DNA from: STF1-107 sp964457935
GTDB taxonomy: Bacteria > Bacillota > Clostridia > Christensenellales > UBA1242
Assembly (NCBI GenBank): GCA_964457935.1
Contig: CAYWFC010000039.1
Span: 1 to 7,874 of the forward strand
Length of the DNA stretch: 7,874 nucleotides
Direction: 5' to 3'
Part shown: piece by piece, positions 1 through 5,988 of the stretch
Position numbering within the stretch: the stretch's first letter is position 1
How the letters are laid out: the number at the start of each line of letters is the position of its first letter
The notes under the pieces: generated by a model
What the model was told of the DNA's origin: nothing
Seen by the model: the letters and a program-made list of their open reading frames with translations, nothing else
The model's database searches: none
Translations under genes and position numbers: made by a program

Positions 1-65
1 TCTTGGCACGTGGCGGCGCTAGAGGGCGCTTGTTCGCCACTTTGCCCAAAGAGTGCGAGATCCTC
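1..65. other. GC-rich, structured left edge without a gene
   Basis: These bases follow the 3' end of the secreted-protein gene (in its reading direction) and are clearly richer in GC than most of the window. They contain small inverted repeats: GTGGCG at 10-15 pairs with CGCCAC at 35-40, with GCGC at 16-19 and 26-29 inside, and CTTTG/CAAAG is found around 40-51. I see no coding frame, no T-tract terminator and no recognisable RNA family. If the neighbouring gene is a retroelement target, this would be the start of the spacer towards the template repeat, but the stretch is too short to tell. Confidence 0.35.
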
Positions 66-90
66 AAATTAGCCTATGCTAGGCTAATTT
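66..90. repeat. Perfect palindrome (11-bp arms, 3-nt loop) at the stop codon
   Basis: AAATTAGCCTA (66-76) and TAGGCTAATTT (80-90) are perfect inverted repeats around the loop TGC. On the minus strand the hairpin covers the last codons of the secreted protein (Ile-Ser-Leu-Ala) and its TAG stop. Only three T follow it before GAGG, so it is a poor intrinsic terminator. Hairpins or cruciforms just 3' of the variable region are a known requirement in several diversity-generating retroelements, and this one sits about 20 nt past the suspected variable codons. A general mRNA 3'-end stabilising hairpin is the simpler alternative. Confidence 0.85.
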
Positions 91-1531
91 GCAAAGCGGG
101 AGCGACGCCGCTACCAGCATAGTAGACATCATCATACCCAGCGTAACCGTCGTCGACGCCGTAAGCAAAATAGCAATCAGGAGGAATCGGCGAACGAAGC
201 CACTGGTAACTCAGTGATGTAGACTGTACATTTAGATAAGTAGCCTTAGCATAGTCGGTGGCATACCAGTATCTCGATGAGTGAGCGCTTGTGCTGGATG
301 AAAAGCCATAGTTTGTGTTTAATACATCTGCCCTACTCAATGCGAATACTTTGTCTTCTGTGTCTTCACATGCATATGAATTAGTTGTATTTTTAGTACT
401 AGCAGGGCTATTGTCTACTGTAGTAGTCAATATGATAGATTTATCTAGTGTAGAGAATGCTTGATTGTAGAAGCCATTATTTAGCCACTCTCTCAATTCG
501 CTATACTTGTAGTTATTAGCATACAGACCGTCTATTTTATTACCATACTCGTCTTTTAGATAATAGGTAGAACTATCATAATTAGTCTGATAAGCCATAG
601 CGCGGAGGACTTGATCGCACACTATGAGTGCAGTGGTGTCATCGCGAGAGAGTATGCGCCACTTTAGGCGTTCTACCTTGAAGTAATACTCTGTGCCAGT
701 AGTCATGGTAGTGCCATCGCCTGCCTTGTACTGGTCACCAGTGCCGTACATTTTGGCAGTGAGTTTAGCATATCGCTCGCCGTCAGAGCCTAGGTAATAA
801 CCATTCTCATCAGTAGTGGTGGTGTCTACAGTCACATCGCTAGCCTTGAGTGTCTGTGGGTATTCGCCGAAGTACAGATATTTGCCGTCTTCGGTAATCT
901 CTGTCACTGACTGGAAGTCTACATCCTTAAACCCAGCGATAGTGCCTGACATATTGGCTGACTGGATGGCTATCACTGTGACATTTAGTGAGATAGATTT
1001 GCCGTATTGGGCACAGCTACCTAACTGATTTAGTCCTAGTGGGATTCTGAACAGATCTTTGTCCAATACCACTATATCATTGGTATGGTCTACCTCTGTG
1101 AGTGATGTGACAGATGTGCCGTAGTAAAACACTGCTCTATCTGTGACCGACTCATCCTTGACAAAATTTTTGCCATTACCTATATTGGATGCCGTCAATA
1201 CAGAGTTCAGATCATCCTCATATGCCGATATATCCGCGTCCGCTGTGAATGATAACTCTACTCTGAAATAAAACGGACTAGAACTAGCAGTCTTCTTCGC
1301 TATGACGTCGTAGTCTAGCACACTATCTCCTGGGAGTAGGTTGACTTTATCAAACATCTTGTCAGTGAGTGCCTTTCCGTCCATAGTGACACTGATGTCT
1401 ATCTTGCCGAAGCGCGTGCTCCCACCACCACTCGCCATAGCAGTAAACCACGCATATGTCGAACCTATGCCTAATACGAATGCAAGCACCAGCACCAGTG
1501 CTATCGTGATGAATGAACGTTTTGTTTTCAT
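74..1531 (-). CDS. Secreted SipW/TasA-type protein with C-terminal DUF6273-like (C-type-lectin-like) domain
   Basis: 485 residues. The N-terminus is a SipW-cognate signal peptide: MKTKR, a hydrophobic stretch at about 7-23, then STYAWF at 24-29. Residues 40-195 form a TasA/camelysin-like module (GKIDISV, LLPGDSV, FYFRVE, CAQYGKSISLNV, IAIQS) that lines up with the 230-residue paralogue at 6269-6961. From about 216 (YLYFGEYPQ) to the end it resembles DUF6273, with KWRIL near 290 and WLRSP at 444-448. The last part, 449-475, is nearly all NNY codons and ends in GVAPAL. ATG at 1531 is preferred over an in-frame GTG at 1543, because GGTGGAAAG then sits just upstream as ribosome site. No SipW peptidase is in the window. 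Probably exported and cell-surface or matrix associated; the ligand is unknown. The domain name is recalled, not searched. Confidence 0.88.
   Translation of the reverse strand: MKTKRSFITIALVLVLAFVLGIGSTYAWFTAMASGGGSTRFGKIDISVTMDGKALTDKMFDKVNLLPGDSVLDYDVIAKKTASSSPFYFRVELSFTADADISAYEDDLNSVLTASNIGNGKNFVKDESVTDRAVFYYGTSVTSLTEVDHTNDIVVLDKDLFRIPLGLNQLGSCAQYGKSISLNVTVIAIQSANMSGTIAGFKDVDFQSVTEITEDGKYLYFGEYPQTLKASDVTVDTTTTDENGYYLGSDGERYAKLTAKMYGTGDQYKAGDGTTMTTGTEYYFKVERLKWRILSRDDTTALIVCDQVLRAMAYQTNYDSSTYYLKDEYGNKIDGLYANNYKYSELREWLNNGFYNQAFSTLDKSIILTTTVDNSPASTKNTTNSYACEDTEDKVFALSRADVLNTNYGFSSSTSAHSSRYWYATDYAKATYLNVQSTSLSYQWLRSPIPPDCYFAYGVDDGYAGYDDVYYAGSGVAPALQISLA
110..187 (-). other. Putative variable region (DGR-type VR) inside the secreted protein
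   Basis: Between WLRSP and GVAPAL lie 26 codons coding Ile, Pro, Asp, Cys, Tyr, Phe, Ala, Gly, Val and Ser only. All end in C or T except one GGG. No Lys, Glu, Gln, Met or Trp occurs. Such NNY-only stretches arise when AAC/AAT codons of a template repeat are mutated at their adenines. The frame around it matches my recollection of DGR target C-termini (WLRSP, Ala-Tyr, Val, GVxPAL). A GC-rich segment (about 95-109) and the palindrome at 66-90 follow, as expected for an IMH site plus hairpin. No A-rich template copy is present in the window, so this remains inference. Confidence 0.45.
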
Positions 1532-1568
1532 ATTACTTTCCACCCTATTCTAGATTTTATATGAGTAT

Positions 1569-1595
1569 ATCATAGCATTACCCCCCCCCCGTCAA
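1569..1595 (-). promoter_or_regulatory. Promoter of the 485-aa secreted protein, with poly-G spacer
   Basis: Read on the minus strand, TTGACG (1595-1590) is followed 15 nt later by TATGAT (1574-1569), which is preceded by TGC as an extended -10. Nine of the 15 spacer bases are G. A second possible -10, TATACT (1569-1564), lies at a 20-nt spacing. The predicted start near 1562 leaves a leader of about 30 nt. The spacing to TATGAT is two short of the optimum and would be 17 with two more G. Confidence 0.65.
1581..1590. repeat. Homopolymer C10 (G10 on the coding strand)
   Basis: Ten consecutive C, by far the longest G/C homopolymer in this AT-rich intergenic region, located between the -35 and -10 of the minus-strand secreted-protein gene. 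Tracts of this length slip readily during replication, and each change alters promoter spacing by one base. The true length may vary within a population or be miscalled by sequencing. Confidence 0.95.
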
Positions 1596-1709
1596 GCAAT
1601 TTTGGGGTAGTTTCTCAAAAAAATTAACTTTTCTGCAAAAAAAGTATTTTAGTTTGTTCGACATTCCAAGGGAAATATAAATTAATTGTGAGAAAATCAA
1701 AAAAAGGTA

Positions 1710-1738
1710 TTTACAAACCAAAAAAAATGTGCTATAGT
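1710..1738 (+). promoter_or_regulatory. Promoter of the 144-aa protein gene
   Basis: TTTACA (1710-1715), 17-nt spacer, TATAGT (1733-1738) with TGC directly before the -10. A-tracts lie in and upstream of the spacer (about 1699-1705, 1637-1643 and 1617-1623) and could bend the DNA or act as an UP-like element. The promoter is divergent from that of the secreted-protein gene, about 110 bp away. Confidence 0.7.
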
Positions 1739-1767
1739 GTGGTAAATCAGTATAAGAGGTGAAGAAA

Positions 1768-2202
1768 ATGAGAAATATATCCGAGATGAAGCAAGACACC
1801 ACGCAGCCAAAGAAGAAATACAGATATCTGACACCTGTGAATGCGAGCATCCAGCCATACGACCAAGAGGAAGAGGTCAAGAAGACCATAGACTACTATC
1901 AGCGCATACTCAATCTATCGTTCGACCCTATGAGCTGTATGAATGGCAAGGTAGTCGAGGTATTCGACGTGGAGACGCGTAGCAATGCCCCACTCATCAA
2001 GGCCAAAGCGCCCAACGTACTGCTGGCATTCAATAGCATACCTGAGAGCGACTATCGCATTAATTGGGAGAAGGTGTGGAATGACGTGTGCGAGAAGAAG
2101 TACATCGAGTCAGACTTCAAGGCTATGTTCCGCGTGCTAAACAGAGAATTGGAAGAATTATGTATAGATTATTACGGCGAGCATGCTGAGATGCAGTACT
2201 AA
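1768..2202 (+). CDS. Unrecognised 144-aa cytoplasmic protein
   Basis: I do not recognise this family. ATG at 1768 is chosen because GAGGTG lies six bases before it; an in-frame GTG at 1759 falls inside that ribosome site. The protein starts with a basic, polar segment (to about residue 22) and an acidic EEEVKK stretch. A likely helical, mixed alpha/beta body follows, ending in acidic helices (YIESDFKAMF, LNRELEELC). There is no signal peptide, transmembrane segment or Cys metal cluster. It has its own promoter, a canonical start and ordinary codon use, so it is very probably a real gene. It is transcribed divergently from the secreted-protein gene, so the two could share regulation, but nothing shows a joint function. 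It does not look like the Avd accessory protein of DGRs. Confidence 0.82.
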   Translation: MRNISEMKQDTTQPKKKYRYLTPVNASIQPYDQEEEVKKTIDYYQRILNLSFDPMSCMNGKVVEVFDVETRSNAPLIKAKAPNVLLAFNSIPESDYRINWEKVWNDVCEKKYIESDFKAMFRVLNRELEELCIDYYGEHAEMQY

Positions 2203-2249
2203 TCTCATATATGATAAATAAAATATGTAGCGTATGTGTGTAATATATG

Positions 2250-2323
2250 ATGTGTAATACACATGGTGTGTGATATATATGATATGTAATATAATGTATA
2301 ATCATATATAATGTAATACACAT
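2250..2323. repeat. AT-rich intergenic repeat cluster with palindromes
   Basis: The 150 bases after the 144-aa gene are low-complexity TA/TG sequence. TGTAATACACAT occurs twice (2253-2264 and 2312-2323). ATGTGTA-A-TACACAT (2250-2264) is a palindrome. TATATATGAT (2274-2283) and ATCATATATA (2301-2310) form a 10-bp inverted repeat with a 17-nt loop. It probably forms a structured 3' untranslated region ahead of the terminator. No gene or mobile-element ends are visible. Confidence 0.6.
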
Positions 2324-2353
2324 ACACGCCACGATATGATATAGCATAGTGGC

Positions 2354-2390
2354 AAAAAAACTGTACTCCAGAGTGAGTACAGTTTTTTTT
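2354..2390. terminator. Bidirectional intrinsic terminator
   Basis: CTGTACTC (2361-2368) and GAGTACAG (2375-2382) form a perfect 8-bp stem with a 6-nt loop, flanked by A7 on the left and T8 on the right. It can therefore end transcripts in both directions: the 144-aa gene from the left and the Lys/Ala-rich gene (stop at 2396) from the right. Confidence 0.93.
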
Positions 2391-2395
2391 ATATA

Positions 2396-3928
2396 TCACA
2401 GTTCTGTATGTGTATACTCCACATTCACGCTGGTGAATGTGATGTGATCGACAGTGGATGTGACTATATCGTCTGCTATGGCGTCAGTGCTTTGAGACAT
2501 TTTGTCCAATATATTCACCTTGTGCGAAGCGGTGTGCGTATGTGTGGTCACAGGCTGGGCGGGGGTGTTCGTCACTTCGTTCGTGTCTGTCTGTATGTCG
2601 AGCATCTTGTTCATCCTAGCGTTATTTAGCAAGAATGTCAGTCCCTCCATGGTGGTCTCTGTATGGACCTTGTCATCAGAGTGCTTGGCGCCGAGTGTAT
2701 TGAAGAGACTAGTAGGTGGGCTTTTTGCCTTGGCGGGCGAAGCGCTGTATGTCAAGACGCCGTATTTGGCGTATTTTTTGGCAAACCATGACTTCTTCTT
2801 CACCACTTTGCCGGCGTCTTTAGCTTTTGCCTTGACTTTGGCTTTTTTCTTTGGCTTAGCCTTGGCTTTGGCTTTTGCTTTGGCTTTGCTAGCAGATACC
2901 TTGCTCATAATGGGTGCTGGGGCTTCTGCTTTAGGCGCAGAGAGCGACACTCCATGACGAGTAAGTGTGGCGATAAATTTCTCTGACATTTTAGTATTGT
3001 CTAGGCGCTTCTTCGCTTTGAGTTCTTGGCGCTTCATCAGATACATATATTTTATCTCTGGATAGGACTTATCTAAGACGTCGAGTGGGATTTCGTCGTC
3101 TAGTAGAGCCATTTTGCCCTCGAGATATGCCCTGCGCATGTTGCTGAGGCGCTGATTGAGCACGTCGGCGTCTTCGCCTGTCTTTTTTAGCACATTTTTT
3201 TGCAGGCATTTATTGAGTATATCGTTTAGCGAGAGTGCTATCAGCGGAGTATTCCTATTTATATTATCCTTTTGGATGACTAGTTCTTTCTCAAAGTCAT
3301 TTAGCACGCTCAAGCCCAGCGCACCGCTGTCGTACAGCACGTCTAGCACGCCATTGAGATAGGTCATCTCGACCTTGTCGTATTCGGCGTCTCGGGCGAA
3401 CAGCATATAGCGTCTGGTGTATATTTCTTTGATTTTGTTATACAGATTGAGTATCAGGGCTATCTCTTCGTCGGTCAGTTCGGTCAAATCTTTGTACTTA
3501 TCTGTGGGCTGGTCGCTGATGTGGAAGTGCTCATACACCTCTTTGACATGCTGTGATGACTGCTCTATGGCGAAAAAGCCCAGTTTGGTAGTGATAATAC
3601 TCGAGCCGTCCAGCGTGGGGTCCACGCAATACTTGATTTTCTCCAGCAGATTAAGTGTCGCGCCCTTGTCGTCGAATACCACTGAGAAATTAAAGCATTT
3701 GTCCGCTTTGATGACGCTTTTGCACAGGTGCACATTCTCGAATTTATCTACGTACACCTTGTCGAGAGCGGTCAGTTCGGATATTATGCCCTTGTCTATC
3801 TCATATCTGCCCTTTTCGTCAAACGTGCCGAGCAAAAAATTGCGCAATATTTGTTCTTGCTTCAGCACAAACATATCTTCGCTCATAATAGGCACATTTT
3901 GGGTATTTGGGGTCTCGACTTTGTCCAT
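2396..3928 (-). CDS. Unrecognised 510-aa protein with a Lys/Ala repeat tract
   Basis: I do not recognise this family. From ATG at 3928 (MDKVETPN) it has a likely folded, mostly helical part at about 15-315 containing acidic stretches (LTELTDEEIALIL). A basic KRQELKAKKR segment follows, then a Lys-Ala repeat tract at about 348-370 with KKKSWFAKK after it. The C-terminal 110 or so residues are low complexity and Thr/Ser/His rich (THTHTAS). No signal peptide or membrane segment is seen. The tract resembles histone H1/Hc1-like tails, so nucleic-acid binding is possible but unproven. An upstream in-frame TTG at 4000 and an ATG at 3949 were rejected: no ribosome site precedes them, and the predicted promoter lies between them and 3928. 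No ribosome site precedes 3928 either, since the -10 ends only nine bases upstream, so the mRNA may be nearly leaderless. ATG at 3886 is an alternative. Confidence 0.85.
   Translation of the reverse strand: MDKVETPNTQNVPIMSEDMFVLKQEQILRNFLLGTFDEKGRYEIDKGIISELTALDKVYVDKFENVHLCKSVIKADKCFNFSVVFDDKGATLNLLEKIKYCVDPTLDGSSIITTKLGFFAIEQSSQHVKEVYEHFHISDQPTDKYKDLTELTDEEIALILNLYNKIKEIYTRRYMLFARDAEYDKVEMTYLNGVLDVLYDSGALGLSVLNDFEKELVIQKDNINRNTPLIALSLNDILNKCLQKNVLKKTGEDADVLNQRLSNMRRAYLEGKMALLDDEIPLDVLDKSYPEIKYMYLMKRQELKAKKRLDNTKMSEKFIATLTRHGVSLSAPKAEAPAPIMSKVSASKAKAKAKAKAKPKKKAKVKAKAKDAGKVVKKKSWFAKKYAKYGVLTYSASPAKAKSPPTSLFNTLGAKHSDDKVHTETTMEGLTFLLNNARMNKMLDIQTDTNEVTNTPAQPVTTHTHTASHKVNILDKMSQSTDAIADDIVTSTVDHITFTSVNVEYTHTEL
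2819..2887 (-). repeat. In-frame hexamer repeat encoding Lys-Ala
   Basis: Degenerate 6-bp units (AAAGCC/AAAGCA/AAGGCT) encode about ten Lys-Ala dipeptides interrupted by PKKK and a Val. The unit is a multiple of three, so gain or loss of copies would change tail length without frameshift. A shorter related Lys-Ala piece lies about 30 residues downstream (AKAKS). Confidence 0.8.
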
Positions 3929-3937
3929 ACTGATATT

Positions 3938-3966
3938 AGTATACCACATAATGGCAAAAAAATCAA
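3938..3966 (-). promoter_or_regulatory. Promoter of the Lys/Ala-rich protein gene, inside the prfA terminator
   Basis: On the minus strand, TTGATT (3966-3961), 17-nt spacer, TATACT (3943-3938) with TGG before it (extended -10). The -35 is part of the 3' arm and T-tract of the upstream terminator hairpin. The predicted start is near 3931, only a few bases before the ATG at 3928. Confidence 0.6.
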
Positions 3967-4023
3967 CGGTATATGCAAAATTGCCACATTCAGCGCGCAA
4001 ATTTCGTGCATATTCCGTTGATT
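3956..4023 (-). terminator. Long hairpin terminator after prfA
   Basis: AATCAACGG (3961-3969) pairs with CCGTTGATT (4015-4023). After one mismatch ATATGCA (3971-3977) pairs with TGCATAT (4007-4013), and AAATT/AATTT extend it beyond a 2-nt bulge. The hairpin ends in T7 on the minus strand (3956-3962). It begins six bases past the prfA stop. The stem is longer than needed for an ordinary terminator. Confidence 0.85.
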
Positions 4024-4028
4024 GATAG

Positions 4029-5096
4029 TTATTCTTGCTCGGTGAGTTTCTTTTGCTGGTCGGCGATAGTCAATGCCTTGAACATTTGGTCGCAGTCACC
4101 GTTCATAAAGTCCTCTAGCGAGTACAGTGTCAAGCCTATCCTGTGGTCAGTCACCCTGCCTTGCGGATAATTGTATGTCCTGATGCGCTCGCAACGCTCG
4201 CCTGTGCCCACTTGGTCTTTTCTGTTTTGCTTGTATTCGCTGTCTTTTTGAGACTGATAATACTCATACAGTTTGGCGCGCATAGTGGCAAAAGCCTTTT
4301 CCTTGTTCTGGAGCTGGCTACGCTCGTCTTGGCACGCCACTACTATGCCAGTAGGTATGTGGGTCAGGCGTATGGCAGACTCGGTCTTGTTTACGTGCTG
4401 ACCGCCAGCGCCACTGCTCCTGTATAGGTCTATACGCAGGTCTTTTGGGTCGAGCTCAACCTCTACTTCGTCCATTTCTGGCAAGACTGCCACAGTGACT
4501 GTAGACGTGTGTATGCGCCCGCTACTCTCTGTCTCTGGTACTCTCTGCACGCGGTGCACTCCGCTCTCAAACTTGAATGTAGCGAAGGCATTCTTGCCTT
4601 TTATCATAGCAGTGCATTCTTTGATACCGCCTAGTTCTGTCTCTAGACTATCCATTATCTCGAGTTTGTAGTGGTGGCTGTCGCAGTACATCTTGTACAT
4701 ACGGAGCAGACTGTGTGCAAATAGCGCAGATTCTTCGCCACCTGCACCGCCACGTATCTCTAGTATGACGTTCTTGTAGTCATTTTCGTCTTTTGGTAGG
4801 AGCAAGATTTTCAGTTGTTCTTCGCTAGTTTTTGCGCGTTCGTATAGCGAAGCAGTGTCTTCTTTCACCATTTCGCGCAGTTCTGGGTCAGTCTCGCTCT
4901 CCAGCATGGCGTCGTTTTGCGCTATACTGTCTTTGATTTTCTTATAATTCTCGTATTCTTCTATTATTGGTTGCAGTTTGCTATGCTCTTTGACTAATTT
5001 CTGCCATGCTTTGTTGTCAGCGATGATCTGCGGGTCAGATATTTGCGCTGTCAATTCATTGAATTTCTTTAGCATTAGTTCTAGTTTTTCAAACAT
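4029..5096 (-). CDS. prfA: Peptide chain release factor 1 (RF1)
   Basis: 355 residues, the normal RF1 length. RF1 ends translation in the cytoplasm by reading UAA/UAG in the ribosomal A site and triggering peptidyl-tRNA hydrolysis. An N-terminal helical domain (1-100) is followed by GGAGGEES (116-123) and RVQRVPETESSGRIHTS, where PET at 187-189 is the PxT codon-reading tripeptide typical of RF1 (RF2 has SPF). The catalytic GGQ is at 231-233 in SSGAGGQHVNKTESAIR. ATG at 5096 has AAGGAGA seven to thirteen bases upstream, formed by the last codons and stop of prmC, two bases away. The partner PrmC, which methylates the GGQ glutamine, is thus made from the same transcript. All key residues are intact. 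Confidence 0.98.
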   Translation of the reverse strand: MFEKLELMLKKFNELTAQISDPQIIADNKAWQKLVKEHSKLQPIIEEYENYKKIKDSIAQNDAMLESETDPELREMVKEDTASLYERAKTSEEQLKILLLPKDENDYKNVILEIRGGAGGEESALFAHSLLRMYKMYCDSHHYKLEIMDSLETELGGIKECTAMIKGKNAFATFKFESGVHRVQRVPETESSGRIHTSTVTVAVLPEMDEVEVELDPKDLRIDLYRSSGAGGQHVNKTESAIRLTHIPTGIVVACQDERSQLQNKEKAFATMRAKLYEYYQSQKDSEYKQNRKDQVGTGERCERIRTYNYPQGRVTDHRIGLTLYSLEDFMNGDCDQMFKALTIADQQKKLTEQE

Positions 5097-5098
5097 TT

Positions 5099-5908
5099 TT
5101 ATCTCCTTTTTAGTATCACTACTCTGTCATTTCCGCCATAGTCTTTCACACTCTCCACCAGTGTATACCGAGCAGAAAATATATCTTTTACGCTATCTAA
5201 TTGGTCATATCCTATCTCTAGTGCCAATATGCCATCAGCACTCAGATAATCTGTCGCATTTCGCTCTATCTCGCGATAAAAGTCTAGCCCGTCCGCGCCA
5301 CCGTCTAGCGCTATCACAGGGTCATATTTGCGTACTGCCTCGTCCAGCGTCTCTAGCACGCCAGTCGCGATGTAAGGCGGATTGGACACTATGACGTCGT
5401 ATGTGCCATGTATGTCGCGAAACATATCCGATAGCACGAAATCCACGTCCACATTGTGTTTTTTGGCGTTGGTGATAGCCACTCTCAGCGCTTTTTCGCT
5501 AATGTCACTAGCAGTCACAGCACACCCGCCTACCACAGCCAGTGCCACTGCTATAGCGCCACTCCCAGTGCACATATCCAGCACGCGCGCATCGCTAGTC
5601 ACATATTTCAGCACAGTGTCCACCAATACCTCTGTGTCCGACCTAGGCGTGAGCACATTCTCATCCACCACGTAGTCCAGCCCATAAAAACACCTTTTGT
5701 GCAATATGATATCCACTGGCTCTCCGCTCAGGCGTCTGTCTACAGCAGACAAAATACTCGCCTTGTCTTGGTCATTAATGCTATCCACGAATGCCAAATC
5801 CGATATAGCCACGCCCAGAATGTCACTCATCAAACAATCCGCGTCAAATCTATCTATTCCCGCGTGCGCGAACATATTATATATATCTGTCCTAAATGGT
5901 TTGAACAT
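5099..5908 (-). CDS. prmC: Release factor glutamine N5-methyltransferase
   Basis: 269 residues, close to the usual 275-290. PrmC transfers a methyl group from S-adenosylmethionine to the Gln of the GGQ motif in RF1 and RF2, which speeds peptide release. A helical N-terminal recognition domain (1-75) precedes VLTPRSDTEVLV (85-96). The SAM-binding motif I, LDMCTGSGAIAVAL, is at 110-123, the acidic motif SDIS at 134-137, and the catalytic NPPY at 176-179. ATG at 5908 has AGGTGA five bases upstream. The gene lies between rpmE and prfA, an order I know from clostridia; many other bacteria have prfA before prmC. The final codons (Lys-Arg-Arg-stop) double as the prfA ribosome site, which suggests translational coupling. 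Confidence 0.97.
   Translation of the reverse strand: MFKPFRTDIYNMFAHAGIDRFDADCLMSDILGVAISDLAFVDSINDQDKASILSAVDRRLSGEPVDIILHKRCFYGLDYVVDENVLTPRSDTEVLVDTVLKYVTSDARVLDMCTGSGAIAVALAVVGGCAVTASDISEKALRVAITNAKKHNVDVDFVLSDMFRDIHGTYDVIVSNPPYIATGVLETLDEAVRKYDPVIALDGGADGLDFYREIERNATDYLSADGILALEIGYDQLDSVKDIFSARYTLVESVKDYGGNDRVVILKRR
5102..5108 (-). promoter_or_regulatory. prfA ribosome binding site inside the prmC end
   Basis: AAGGAGA on the minus strand is a near-perfect Shine-Dalgarno sequence five bases before the prfA ATG. The same bases are part of the last Lys/Arg/Arg codons of prmC, so ribosomes finishing prmC end on top of the prfA start site. Confidence 0.85.
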
Positions 5909-5936
5909 ATCGTCACCTGTCTGTATCTAAATAAAC

Positions 5937-5976
5937 AAAAAACACACCTACCTTGGCGTAGCAAAAATAAGTGTGT
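5937..5976 (-). terminator. Terminator or attenuator between rpmE and prmC
   Basis: ACACACCTA (5942-5950) pairs with TAAGTGTGT (5968-5976), nine pairs including one G-U, with T6 after it on the minus strand (5937-5942). An alternative small inner stem, CTAC/GTAG, overlaps it. It lies 12 bases past the rpmE stop and 28 before the prmC ATG. I see no strong separate promoter for prmC, so partial read-through probably sets the ratio of bL31 to PrmC/RF1. Confidence 0.75.
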
Positions 5977-5988
5977 CTATAAAGTTAC

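Noticed and set aside
66..90. The palindrome as a simple intrinsic terminator of the 485-aa gene
   Set aside because: Only three T follow the stem before GAGG, the stem is AT-rich at its base, and it lies on top of the stop codon. The two clear terminators in the window have T7-T8 tracts.
74..187. A DGR template repeat within the window
   Set aside because: I looked for another copy of the GC-rich 95-108 segment and an A-rich version of the variable codons on both strands and found none.
1768..2202. 144-aa protein as a DGR accessory protein (Avd)
   Set aside because: Avd is a short basic four-helix bundle. This protein is acidic, apparently mixed alpha/beta, and shows none of the features I associate with Avd.
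2250..2323. CRISPR-like array in the AT-rich intergenic region
   Set aside because: Only two copies of a 12-mer, 59 bases apart, in low-complexity sequence, with no cas gene nearby.
2502..2957. Plus-strand 151-aa open frame rich in Phe/Ala/Leu
   Set aside because: It is the reverse reading of the Lys/Ala hexamer repeat and its flanks in the minus-strand gene, with no ribosome site.
3929..4000. Longer N-terminus for the Lys/Ala-rich protein from TTG at 4000 or ATG at 3949
   Set aside because: No ribosome site, and these starts lie upstream of the predicted transcript start and inside the prfA terminator region.
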